This document shows positions 5,894 to 13,142 of a stretch of DNA of 23,193 bases, piece by piece (within the stretch, counting starts at the first letter, position 1; each line of letters begins with the position of its first letter). The stretch is from contig JBBRYK010000040.1 of assembly GCA_038237665.1 (NCBI GenBank), forward strand, positions 1-23,193, read 5' to 3'. The notes below the pieces were generated by a model. It ran no database searches and was not told where the DNA came from. It saw only the letters and a list, made by a program, of their open reading frames with translations. Origin of the DNA: JBBRYK01 sp038237665 (GTDB lineage Bacteria; Actinomycetota; Thermoleophilia; Gaiellales; Gaiellaceae). Position numbers and translations under genes: made by a program.

Positions 5894-7771
5894 GTGCGCG
5901 CGTTCTTCTCCCCGACCGGACCGCTCGCCGCCGCGTTCCCGGATTACGAGCCGCGGCCGGAGCAGGCTGCGCTCGCGGAGGCGGTCGACCGGGCGCTCGC
6001 GACCGGCGAGCACCTGCTCGCCGAGGCGGGGACCGGCACGGGGAAGAGCCTCGCCTACCTGATTCCCGCCCTCGAGTCCGGCCGGCGGGTTGTCGTCGCG
6101 ACTGCGACCAAGGCCCTGCAGGAGCAGCTCCTCACGTGCGATGTCCCCCTGGCCGAGGCGGCGCTCGGCCGCGAGCTGCGTGTCGCCGTCCTCAAGGGCC
6201 GCCAGAACTACCTCTGCCGTCGCGCAGTGCACGGCTTCGAGCTGCTCGGGAGCTCGCTCTTCGACCGCGCGGACGACGCCCAAGCCTTCGAGCGCCTGCG
6301 CCCGTGGATCGACGAGACCGAAACCGGCGACCGCGCCGAGCTCGAGTTCGAGCCTCCGCACTCGGTCTGGGACGAGCTCGCGGTCGGCTCCGATCGCTGC
6401 GTGGGCCGCCGGTGCCCGCTGCTCGGCGCCTGCTTCTCGGAGGCCGCCCGTGCACGCGCCGCCAAGGCCGACCTGGTGATCGCCAACCACGCCCTGTACT
6501 TCGCGGACCTGGGCCTGCGCGACGGCGACGACCGGCCGGGTGTACTACCCGAGCACGACGCCGTGATCTTCGACGAGGCCCACCGGCTCGAGGAGTCGGC
6601 GGCGGCCTGGCTCGGCGGGCGCGTGGGCGCGGCGGCCGTTCACCGCCTCGCCCGCGACATCGACCGTGCATGTCGCGCAGGGGGCCGGGCCGTCCCGGCG
6701 CGGACACTCGACCGGGCGGAGCGTGCCGCGGACGCCCTAGTCGCCGGCGCCTGCCCGCTGAGCGGCAGGCGCCGCATCAGGCAACCGCCCGCCGCCGACC
6801 TGCTCCGCCTGTCGGGCGCGCTCGACGATCTCGGCACGTCGCTGAGGGGCGCGAGCGACGAGCTCGATGCACTTGCGCGCCGTTCGGCCGAGCTGGCAGC
6901 GCATGCCGAGTCCTGCCTCGAGGCGGAGAGCCTGGAGCGCGTCGTCTGGGCCGAGCCGGGCTCCATCGTCTGGGCGCCGGTGGACGTGTCGGGGTCGCTT
7001 CGAGAGCTGCTCTGGAACGATGGGCCGACCGCAGTGCTTGTCTCGGCGACCCTCCAGACGGCCGGCGGTTTCGAGTTTCTCCGCCGGCGGATCGGGCTCG
7101 ATCGCGCCGCGGAGGCAGTCCTCGATTCGCCCTTCGACTACCGGGAGCAAGCGCTTCTCTATCTGCCGGCGCATCTGCCCGAGCCCAGGACGGAGCCGTA
7201 TGACGAGATCGCGGACGAGGTCCTCGCCCTCTGCCGCCTCTCCCGGGGCAGGGCGCTCGTGCTCACGAGCAGCTACCGGGCGCTCGACGCGCTGGCCGAG
7301 CGCATCCGGGGTCGCGTGCCCTACGAGGTCCTCGTCCAGGGAGACGCACCCCGCGAGCGCCTGCTCGAGCGCTTTCGCGCGGACGTCAGCTCGATGCTGA
7401 TCGCCACGGCGACCTTCTGGCAAGGGGTCGACGTCCGTGGCGAGGCTCTGTCGCTGCTCGTCATCGACAAGCTCCCGTTCGGCGCACCCGGCGACCCTCT
7501 GGTCGAGGCCCGCTGCGAGCGGATCGCCGCCGAAGGAGAGGATCCGTTCTTCCGGTACTCGCTGCCGGCGGCCGTCCTTCAGCTCCGCCAGGGGTTCGGC
7601 CGCTTGATCCGCTCCCATGCCGACCGCGGCGTTGTCGCGGTCCTCGATCCCCGTGTGCGAACGCGTGCATACGGGCGGGCGTTTCTCGGCGCCTTGCCTC
7701 CCTGTCCCGTGACCGGCGATCGGGCGGCGGTGGCACAGTTCTTCGCGGTCGGTGAGCGTCTGACTGCTTGA
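5894..7771 (+). CDS. dinG: DinG/XPD-type Fe-S ATP-dependent helicase
   Basis: A 625-residue superfamily 2 helicase from a GTG start at 5894, giving the usual DinG-like N-terminus. Residues 18-43 contain the Q-like region 'DYEPRPEQAALAEAV'. Walker A is EAGTGTGKS (44-52) and the DEAH box is at 227-230. Four cysteines at 108, 169, 174 and 180 sit between motifs I and II, as in the XPD/DinG [4Fe-4S] domain. The C-terminal helicase half shows 'VLVSATL', 'FWQGVDVRGEALSLLVIDKL' and 'RQGFGRLIRS'. It unwinds DNA 5'-3', probably with R-loop or G4 substrates in repair, by family knowledge. The frame is open far upstream to 5678, but that stretch covers the hairpins and lacks helicase homology. No good Shine-Dalgarno is present. 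Confidence 0.93.
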   Translation: MRAFFSPTGPLAAAFPDYEPRPEQAALAEAVDRALATGEHLLAEAGTGTGKSLAYLIPALESGRRVVVATATKALQEQLLTCDVPLAEAALGRELRVAVLKGRQNYLCRRAVHGFELLGSSLFDRADDAQAFERLRPWIDETETGDRAELEFEPPHSVWDELAVGSDRCVGRRCPLLGACFSEAARARAAKADLVIANHALYFADLGLRDGDDRPGVLPEHDAVIFDEAHRLEESAAAWLGGRVGAAAVHRLARDIDRACRAGGRAVPARTLDRAERAADALVAGACPLSGRRRIRQPPAADLLRLSGALDDLGTSLRGASDELDALARRSAELAAHAESCLEAESLERVVWAEPGSIVWAPVDVSGSLRELLWNDGPTAVLVSATLQTAGGFEFLRRRIGLDRAAEAVLDSPFDYREQALLYLPAHLPEPRTEPYDEIADEVLALCRLSRGRALVLTSSYRALDALAERIRGRVPYEVLVQGDAPRERLLERFRADVSSMLIATATFWQGVDVRGEALSLLVIDKLPFGAPGDPLVEARCERIAAEGEDPFFRYSLPAAVLQLRQGFGRLIRSHADRGVVAVLDPRVRTRAYGRAFLGALPPCPVTGDRAAVAQFFAVGERLTA

Positions 7772-7785
7772 TAGCCTGGCCCGCC

Positions 7786-8496
7786 GTGGCCAAGAAGTCG
7801 CGCACCCCACCTCCGCCGCGGAAGGTTCAGGCTCCCAAGCAGCGCCGCGACGAGCACTCCGGGCTCTCCGACCGGCACAAGCTCTGGGCGCTGGTCGGCG
7901 TGGCCGCGCTCGGCCTCGTCGGCCTGGCCGTCGCGATCGTTCTCGTCGCCTCGAAGGGAGGAGGCGCCAACGACAAGGGCGTTGGGCAGGCGCTCGCCAA
8001 GGCCGGCTGCACGTATCGCGTGTACCCGGCCACGTCCCAGGCCCACCTCGGCAGCCTGAAGGCGAAAACCCCGAAGTACAACTCGTTCCCGCCGTCGAAC
8101 GGTCCGCACTACGGCCAGCCTGCGCCCTGGCGCGACTACACGGACCCCGTCCCGCCGATCGTCGCCGTCCACAATCTCGAGCACGGCGGGATGCTGTTCG
8201 AGTACGGCAACAAGGTGCCCCAGGCGGAGAAGGACAAGATCGACGCGTTCTACAACAGCGACCCGAGAGGCCTGCTGGTCTTCCCGTATCCGCCGCTCGG
8301 CAAGCGGCTCGCGCTCGTCGCCTGGACGGCAGACCAGGGCAAGCTGTCGAGCGGCAGGACGAAGGGCTATCACGGGGAGGGGCGGGTCTCGATCTGCACC
8401 CGCTTCGACGAGACCGCGGCCAAGACCTTCCGCGACCATTTCCGCGCGAAGGGGCCCGAGCGGTTCCCGCTCAGCGCGTTGAAGCCGGGGAGCTGA
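7786..8496 (+). CDS. DUF3105 membrane-anchored protein
   Basis: This 236-residue protein has a basic, Pro-rich N-terminus ('VAKKSRTPPPPRK'), one membrane segment (about 35-58, 'WALVGVAALGLVGLAVAIVL') and an extracytoplasmic domain. That domain carries the DUF3105 hallmarks 'YNSFPPSNGPHYGQPAPW' and 'AVHNLEHGGMLFEY', with His residues that could bind metal. The function of DUF3105 is not established. I use the GTG at 7786 rather than the upstream in-frame TTG at 7768, which overlaps the helicase stop. Only 14 bp separate it from the helicase gene, so the two are probably co-transcribed. No ribosome binding site is evident. Confidence 0.85.
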   Translation: MAKKSRTPPPPRKVQAPKQRRDEHSGLSDRHKLWALVGVAALGLVGLAVAIVLVASKGGGANDKGVGQALAKAGCTYRVYPATSQAHLGSLKAKTPKYNSFPPSNGPHYGQPAPWRDYTDPVPPIVAVHNLEHGGMLFEYGNKVPQAEKDKIDAFYNSDPRGLLVFPYPPLGKRLALVAWTADQGKLSSGRTKGYHGEGRVSICTRFDETAAKTFRDHFRAKGPERFPLSALKPGS

Positions 8497-8521
8497 CCGC
8501 GGCTATCCTCCCCGGCTCAGG

Positions 8522-8609
8522 GCCGGGGTGGCGAAATTGGTCATACGCGCCTGGCTTAAAACCAGGTGTCCCCGTTGGGGGCGTGAGGGTTCGAATCCCT
8601 CCCCCGGCA
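8522..8609 (+). tRNA. tRNA-Leu (anticodon UAA)
   Basis: An 88-nt class II tRNA. The acceptor GCCGGGG (8522-8528) pairs with CCCCGGC (8602-8608), with discriminator A at 8609. The anticodon stem CCTGG/CCAGG encloses loop CTTAAAA, giving anticodon TAA, which reads UUA. A long variable arm follows, and the T arm is GAGGG-TTCGAAT-CCCTC. The 3' CCA is not encoded (ACCT). UUA is a very rare codon in high-GC actinobacteria; in Streptomyces the equivalent tRNA (bldA) has regulatory roles, which cannot be assumed here. Confidence 0.97.
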
Positions 8610-8655
8610 CCTCGAGGCGCCGCCAGTGCCACGCCTTTGAAGAGCGGCAGCTCGG

Positions 8656-9372
8656 CTAGTGGCTTGCGCGGATGCGCGCGCGGCGGAGCTGATAGCGCAT
8701 CGATTGCGCGAGGAGGATGGGCGGGAGGACGAGGGCGAGGAGGGAGGCGGCGCCGACTTCGTCGTAGGCGGTGACGGCCAGGAGTGCGAGGGCGCCGAAG
8801 GCGAGGAAGTGGTAGCGGGCGAAGTGGAAGCGCTCCCGCCAGACGGCAACCGGCGAGCGCGTTTCGGACAAGCCCATCGCAAGGCAGAGCAGGCCGTGAT
8901 TGACGGCGGTATAGGCGAGGCCGGCGAGCAGGGCAGCGATCAGGCGGACACCACCGGAGTGGCTGACGTCGGCGAGGTGCTGGTAGACGAGTGCGGCTGC
9001 TCCGGCGGAGAGGGCGAAGTTGGCGGCGTCGAAGAGCGCCCCGTGGAAGAGGCCGCGGGAGCGCAGGTACTGGGTGAGCGCCGCACAGACGCCGATCGCC
9101 ATCGCGGGCCCGGTGCCGAGTGTGATCGCGGCGGCGACGAGGCCGATCGCGGAGACGCCGACGGCACCGCGTCCGGGGAGTCGGAGGGTGAAGAGCTGGA
9201 GGAGGATCGTCGCCGCGAGGAAGGCGATCGAGCGGCCCGTGTGATCGCGGAGCGCATCGGCGACCTGGCCACCGGCAAAGCCGAGGGCGGTCGCGGCGCC
9301 GGCGACGGCTGCTGCGATCAGGATCGCAACCCGGCTGTTTGGGGCGGCGCTGCCTGCGCTCTTCTTGGCGGC
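8656..9372 (-). CDS. MASE9-like multi-pass membrane protein with no normal start codon
   Basis: About 238 codons are open from just after the TAA at 9373-9375 to the stop at 8656, encoding some six to eight hydrophobic segments. The end ('SPVAVWRERFHFARYHFLAF' then 'LLALVLPPILLAQSMRYQL') resembles the MASE9-type sensory membrane domain usually fused to HD-GYP or GGDEF domains. Here the protein stops at that point, so no output domain is present. In this frame the first ATG/GTG/TTG is at 9102, which would remove about 90 hydrophobic residues. An ATG at 9382 in another frame gives a plausible basic lead ('MELSRQEERRQRRPKQ'), so a one-base frameshift near 9325-9340 is likely. A conservative caller would report 8656-9102. 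It follows the broken subtilase on the same strand with overlapping ends. Confidence 0.55.
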   Translation of the reverse strand, partial: AAKKSAGSAAPNSRVAILIAAAVAGAATALGFAGGQVADALRDHTGRSIAFLAATILLQLFTLRLPGRGAVGVSAIGLVAAAITLGTGPAMAIGVCAALTQYLRSRGLFHGALFDAANFALSAGAAALVYQHLADVSHSGGVRLIAALLAGLAYTAVNHGLLCLAMGLSETRSPVAVWRERFHFARYHFLAFGALALLAVTAYDEVGAASLLALVLPPILLAQSMRYQLRRARIRASH

Positions 9373-9453
9373 TTAATTCCATGAGTACGAGTTCCAGCTC
9401 GAGCTATTCCAGCTCGAGCTATTCCAGGAGGACGAGTTCCACCGAGGAGCTGT
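9373..9453 (-). repeat. 15-bp tandem repeat encoding the WNSSS tail
   Basis: The 3' end of the subtilase gene is a degenerate 15-bp tandem array. Each unit encodes Trp-Asn-Ser-Ser-Ser (last unit Trp-Asn-Ser-Tyr-Ser, then WN and stop). Two central units are identical at the DNA level (CCAGCTCGAGCTATT, on the plus strand). Such arrays slip easily, which may explain the nearby one-base frameshift. Similar tails occur on actinobacterial subtilases; their role is not known to me. Confidence 0.7.
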
Positions 9454-10455
9454 TCCAGCTCGAGGAGACGGTGCCGACGGCGCCACCGACGGTGCAGGTG
9501 GTGTTGGGGGCGCAGACGAGGGCGGGGACGCCCTGGTTAGCGAGCCCCGGCGTCCCCGTGAAGCCAACCGCCGCGGAGATGGAGAGCGCGCCTGCGCTCG
9601 AGCCGCTGAGAGGCTGCGCAGTCTGGCTGAGCAACCACTTGATCTGGTCGGGTGACCAGGCGGTGTTCTGCTCCAAGAGGATGGCCGCCGCTGCGGCGAC
9701 CTGCGGTGCGGAGAAGCTGGTGCCGGAGATGGAGACATAGTTGTCCATGACCCTGTTCGCGGCAGGCGCTTGCTGTCCGAGCGTCGTGTCCGGCCGATCG
9801 TCCGGGGTGGCGAGCGTGTCCGCATTGTCGGTTGCGCCGACCGTGATCGCGAGCGGGTCGTTTCCGGGCGCGAAGTCGACCTGGCCCGGCCCGCCGTTGC
9901 CGGCGCTGACCACGACCACGACACCGGCGGCCCAGAGGCGCTCGACGGCGAGGTCGAGCAGGCTGGTCCGGTACGAGCTCGGCACCGTTTCCTGGAGGGA
10001 GAGGTTGACGACGCGGATGTTGTACTTGTGCGCGTTGTCGAAGACTCAGCCCAGGGCGACGATGACTTCGCTCGAGTGGACGCCGTCCGCGGCGTTGACA
10101 TTGATCGAGTAAAGCTTTACCTCTGGCGCGATCCCGATGTACGTACCGTCGCCGGGCTGAACGCCAAGAACGCCGGCGACGAGGGTGCCGTGCCCGTACT
10201 TGTCGTCGGTGTCGATTCCGATCCCCGGCGCCCTGACCTGAACGAGGTTGCCGAGATCGAGCTTGCGGACACCGGAGTCGATCAGAGCGACACCGATACC
10301 CGGACGAAACCGACCGCGATGTCCGCCGCCAGCCGCTTGTCGACCTTCCCGTCCTTGTCCTTCGCCAGCGCAGCCGATGGCAGCGTCGCCGCCACCAACA
10401 CGCTCAGGAGGACAACGACCACGCCCAACAGCGAGTACCCGCAGACGGCATGCAC
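9373..10455 (-). pseudogene. Secreted subtilisin-family (S8) peptidase, disrupted by three lesions
   Basis: The frames together rebuild a secreted subtilase. From GTG 10455 comes a signal peptide ('LLGVVVVLLSVLVAATLPSA', then ALA-K) and a short linker. A one-base shift near 10305-10310 moves to the frame with catalytic Asp (VALIDSGV) and His (YGHGTLVAG). An in-frame TGA at 10046-10048 stands where relatives have Trp (ALG*VFDN). After it come Asn (SAGNGG) and the Ser motif (SGTSFSAPQ). Near 9439-9443 a second shift of one base leaves the true tail; without it the end reads five Trp-Asn-Ser-Ser/Tyr-Ser units to the TAA at 9373. All catalytic residues remain, so decay is recent, or some lesions are sequencing errors. 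The family cleaves extracellular protein. Confidence 0.8.
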
Positions 10456-10578
10456 TCGTTATCCCGCCCACCACACTCCCGCGTATCCCCTCGAAGGGGT
10501 ACACCATCCGGGGATTCACTCGATCGAGCGACGCAGGCTCAGGCCAGATTCCGGTCGACGCCCTACGAGCGGCGCGAA

Positions 10579-10872
10579 CTACGAGGGGAACGGGTAGCCG
10601 GCCACCTCAGGGAGGGGCTTACCCTCGCCGACGACCGCGACGGGACCGCTGGCCGTCAGCCACTCGCCAACGGTGACCGTGACTCGCTCCGATGTCTCGT
10701 CGATCGCCTCGACCCAGTAGACGCCTTGACCGCCGTCGGCGCGCAAAGAGATGCGATGCGGAGTCTTGCCGTCGTGTTCGAGCAATTCTGCGGTGTCTGA
10801 CTCAGGCAGCTCGAACTCCCGACCACGGTGCCTGATGAATGTGCGCTTTGCGGGAGCGAGTTGCCTGATCAT
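10579..10872 (-). CDS. Hypothetical 97-residue protein
   Basis: I do not recognise the family. The protein is soluble and starts 'MIRQLAPAKRTFIRHRGREF' from an ATG at 10872. It continues with alternating hydrophobic and charged residues suggesting a small beta-rich fold ('HRISLRADGGQGVYWVEAID', 'ERVTVTVGEWL') and ends 'VAGYPFPS'. There is no signal peptide, no cysteine and no clear catalytic motif. It is divergent from the small secreted protein at 10921, with 48 bp between starts. It lies 123 bp upstream of the broken subtilase start on the same strand. No strong ribosome binding site is seen, but codon composition and lack of a competing frame support it. Confidence 0.6.
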   Translation of the reverse strand: MIRQLAPAKRTFIRHRGREFELPESDTAELLEHDGKTPHRISLRADGGQGVYWVEAIDETSERVTVTVGEWLTASGPVAVVGEGKPLPEVAGYPFPS

Positions 10873-10920
10873 CAAGGGCAGTCTACGATGGTAGGCGCCA
10901 CACGAAACGGGGGGTCTTGC

Positions 10921-11307
10921 ATGCGCCGGAAACTTCTTGCGACAGCGGCATTCTCGGCGATCGTCCTCGTCTGCGCCGTGACCGCGCTCGCGGCGCTGCC
11001 GAAGAAGGGGGCCAACTATGTTGGCGAGGTCAAGGCGACGCCGTTCAACATGCGCGTCCTGGTGGGGGTCTCGACCACGGGCAAGACGGCTCGCTTCAGC
11101 TATTGGTGCGGGACCGGCCGGGAGCCAACGGTCGTGTTCGGCATCCCAATCGACGCGACCGGACACTTCAAGTACACGAAAATGACCGGCTCGCTGGTCG
11201 TCTGGAAGGTCGCTGGACACTTCACCTCGGCGACCGCAGGCTTCGTCTCCCTGAACTCGCTCGCCTGCGGCGGCTCGAAAGGCTCGACAGCCCTGAGCCT
11301 CAAATAG
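10921..11307 (+). CDS. Small secreted protein of unknown function
   Basis: A 128-residue exported protein. Residues 1-25 form a Sec signal peptide ('MRRKLLATAAFSAIVLVCAV', cleavage probably after ALA). The mature part starts 'LPKKGANYVGEV' and is Gly/Ser/Thr-rich with beta-strand character. Two cysteines in the mature chain (in 'SYWCGTG' and 'SLACGGS') could form a disulfide. The ATG at 10921 follows GGGGGG by 6 bases, and an in-frame extension to 10828 would bury the signal peptide, so I reject the longer form. No family recognised. Its neighbours are a degraded reductase fragment and other exported proteins. Confidence 0.72.
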   Translation: MRRKLLATAAFSAIVLVCAVTALAALPKKGANYVGEVKATPFNMRVLVGVSTTGKTARFSYWCGTGREPTVVFGIPIDATGHFKYTKMTGSLVVWKVAGHFTSATAGFVSLNSLACGGSKGSTALSLK

Positions 11308-11337
11308 TCGGCGCCTGCGGCGGCGGCCGCTTCAAGC

Positions 11338-11802
11338 TCAGAGCTCGCTGGGCGGGGCGAAGCGGTAGAAAACGCGGCCGATCTTGCCGAGCACGCCGGG
11401 CACGAAATCCTCGAGTGCTCGCGCGTTTTCGAGGCCTCCGACGCTGACGGGCTCGTAGCCCGCGTCGCGGATCAGCTGCTCGGCCGGCTCGCGGGCCGCC
11501 TCCTCGGCTGCGTAGAGGCAACTCGGCCGCACTCGCTGCTCGGCGATCCGGTCGTACAGAGCGGCGAAATTCGCGTTGAACGCTTTCGCTACCGGCCCCT
11601 TCGTATGCGCCTTCACTTCCTGCGCGAGCGACTCGTACCGCTCGTCGCGCCCACCGAACGCGTTCGTCGCGTCGATCGCCGTCTTGCCCTCGAGGCCCGT
11701 CACCTTTCCGAGCGCCTCGGAGATCGACCCGGAGGGGACGGCGACCAGGACGACATCTGCGTCGGAGGCGTCGCCTCCCTCGCGGCTCAGTATTCCCGCG
11801 CG
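11338..11802 (-). pseudogene. 5'-truncated F420-dependent NADP reductase-like (NAD-binding) gene
   Basis: About 154 residues match the later part of the NADP-F420 oxidoreductase-like Rossmann family: 'DADVVLVAVPSGSISEAL', 'GKTAIDATNAFGGR', 'GPVAKAFNANFAALYDRI', 'YEPVSVGGLENARALEDF'. The family opens with a strand and GxGxxG loop that bind NADP; here a TAG (complement of 11803-11805) stops the frame just before 'RAGILSREGGDASDADVV', so about 40-50 N-terminal residues are missing. The first usable start in frame, GTG at 11703, would drop still more. Homology ends where the modA promoter region begins, consistent with a deletion or insertion at that point. A functional product is unlikely. Confidence 0.65.
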
Positions 11803-11828
11803 CTAGCTGGGCATTGCCTATGCATATC

Positions 11829-11858
11829 TTGACGCGCGGTTGCCCGCTTCTCTAGCTT
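11829..11858 (+). promoter_or_regulatory. Possible modA promoter
   Basis: TTGACG (11829-11834) is separated by 18 bases from TAGCTT (11853-11858), which ends 10 bases before the modA ATG. The -35 matches the housekeeping consensus at 5 of 6 positions; the -10 is weak (3 of 6). A start this close to the ATG would make a nearly leaderless mRNA, consistent with the absence of a Shine-Dalgarno site. Confidence 0.3.
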
Positions 11859-11868
11859 CGTCGCCGCG

Positions 11869-12618
11869 ATGCGATTGCGAGTTCTCCCGCTGGCCGTATT
11901 CGTGGTGGCGCTGTTGCCGAGCGCCGTTTCGGCGCAGGCCGACCAAGCTGCTCGACTAAATGTGTTTGCGGCGGCGTCGCTGACCGAGGTCTTCCCGACG
12001 ATCGACAGCCGACCCCAGTACAACTTCGCCGGGTCGGACCAGCTGGCGTTCCAGATCCAGCAAGGTGCCCCCGCGGACGTCTTTGCGGCCGCAAGCCCGA
12101 AGTACGCGGAGCAGCTGTACCAGCAGGGGCTCGTGCAGAAGCCGATTCAGTTCGCGACCAACACACTGATCGTGCTGCTCCCGAAGTCCAACCCGGCCGG
12201 GATTCATTCCATCTTCGACCTGACCAAGCCGGGCGTAAAGGTCGTGATGGGCGACGCCGGCGTCCCCGTCGGCTCCTATACCCGCACGGTGTTGAACAAC
12301 CTCGGTATCTCGGCGGCGGTGATGAAGAACGTCGTCAGCCAGGAGGCCGACGTCAAGAACGTGGTCGGCAAAGTCGTTCTCGGGCAGGCCGACGCGGGCT
12401 TCGTCTACTCGACCGATGTGAGGCCCGTGCTCGGAAAGGTCGGAGTGATCCGGATCCGCGAGTCGGCCCAGCCTCACGTCGTCTACGAGGTCGCCGTGGT
12501 CAAGAACGCCCGGAATCTCCAGGCGGCCTCCGCGTTCGTCACCCGGTTGATCCGCCCTCAGGGCCAGCAGGCCCTGGTCAAGTACGGCTTCGGGCCGCGG
12601 CCGAAGCCCGCCCGCTAG
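11869..12618 (+). CDS. modA: Molybdate ABC transporter substrate-binding protein
   Basis: A 249-residue exported type II periplasmic-binding-like protein. Residues 1-23 are a signal peptide (to about SAQA). The mature start 'LNVFAAASLTEVF' is the ModA opening, whose Ser helps bind the oxyanion. It is followed by 'NFAGSDQLAFQIQQGAPADV' with 'FAAAS', then 'NTLIVLLPKSNPAGI', 'VVMGDAGVPVGSYTRTVL' and 'GQADAGFVYSTDV', all in the family order and at normal length. It captures molybdate (or tungstate) outside the membrane for a ModB/ModC importer. No modB or modC lies beside it; the partners must be elsewhere or missing. In this monoderm-type lineage one would expect a lipoprotein anchor, but no lipobox Cys is seen. 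ATG start. Confidence 0.93.
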   Translation: MRLRVLPLAVFVVALLPSAVSAQADQAARLNVFAAASLTEVFPTIDSRPQYNFAGSDQLAFQIQQGAPADVFAAASPKYAEQLYQQGLVQKPIQFATNTLIVLLPKSNPAGIHSIFDLTKPGVKVVMGDAGVPVGSYTRTVLNNLGISAAVMKNVVSQEADVKNVVGKVVLGQADAGFVYSTDVRPVLGKVGVIRIRESAQPHVVYEVAVVKNARNLQAASAFVTRLIRPQGQQALVKYGFGPRPKPAR

Positions 12619-12635
12619 GGCCGGCGCTACGGAGG

Positions 12636-12658
12636 GCCCGCCCGACCGGGCGGCGGGC
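12636..12658. terminator. Bidirectional terminator between modA and the convergent gene
   Basis: GCCCGCC (12636-12642) mirrors GGCGGGC (12652-12658) across 9 bases; an alternative register gives a 6-bp stem with a 4-base loop. It fills most of the gap between two convergent stop codons. No U-tract is present. Its position supports a shared terminator role. Confidence 0.5.
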
Positions 12659-13032
12659 TACTCGTCTTCGGGGCGCACTCGGGAACGTGACCGCGGGTCG
12701 AGCTGGGTTGCGACGATCCCCGCTTCGCCGAACTTCTCGACGACCCAGTAGCCGTCGTGCCGGTCGGTGATGCGCTCGATCTCGTCGAACACGTGACCGG
12801 GGTCGGCGGCGACGAGGAAGTGGGTCGGGACGAGACGCAACCGCTCGTACTCCTCCAGCGTCAGGACGACCTGCTCGGTGCATTCGCGGTGCGCGCACTC
12901 GCAGATGAAGACCGAATCTCGGGTGACGTGCGTAAAGGGCTCGTTCAGGGTCTGCATCTGCTCGTTCACCGTCCGAAAGAGCGATTGATCGCGCGCGCCC
13001 CGGACGGCCCGTTCGTGCAGCGATCCATGCAT
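12658..13032 (-). CDS. Hypothetical protein with a CEC-x(3)-C motif
   Basis: A 124-residue soluble protein whose ATG at 13032 is preceded by AGAGGAA with 5-base spacing, which decides the start within a much longer open frame. It begins with a helical, Arg-rich region ('HERAVRGARDQSLFRTVNEQ'). It then has 'FICECAHRECTEQVVLTLEE' and 'YERLRLVPTHFLVAADPGH', and ends 'RHDGYWVVEKFGEAG'. The three cysteines suggest a small metal site. I recall this Cys motif followed by T-x-E-E-Y-E in many Thermoleophilia proteins, but know no function for it. It ends against modA with a shared hairpin and stands apart from the lipoprotein gene upstream (110 bp). Confidence 0.7.
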   Translation of the reverse strand: MHGSLHERAVRGARDQSLFRTVNEQMQTLNEPFTHVTRDSVFICECAHRECTEQVVLTLEEYERLRLVPTHFLVAADPGHVFDEIERITDRHDGYWVVEKFGEAGIVATQLDPRSRSRVRPEDE

Positions 13033-13142
13033 TGGGTTCCTCTCGTAGCCGTGCCGTAGCTTGAAGCGGTCAGGACGGCCGGGGAAACCCCTGAGGGCAG
13101 CGAATCGCCTCGGTGTGCCCACACAGTAGCGCGCCCACGTCA

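Noticed and set aside
9373..9453. CRISPR-like repeat array
   Set aside because: The 15-bp units are contiguous without spacers and encode a pentapeptide repeat in the subtilase frame.
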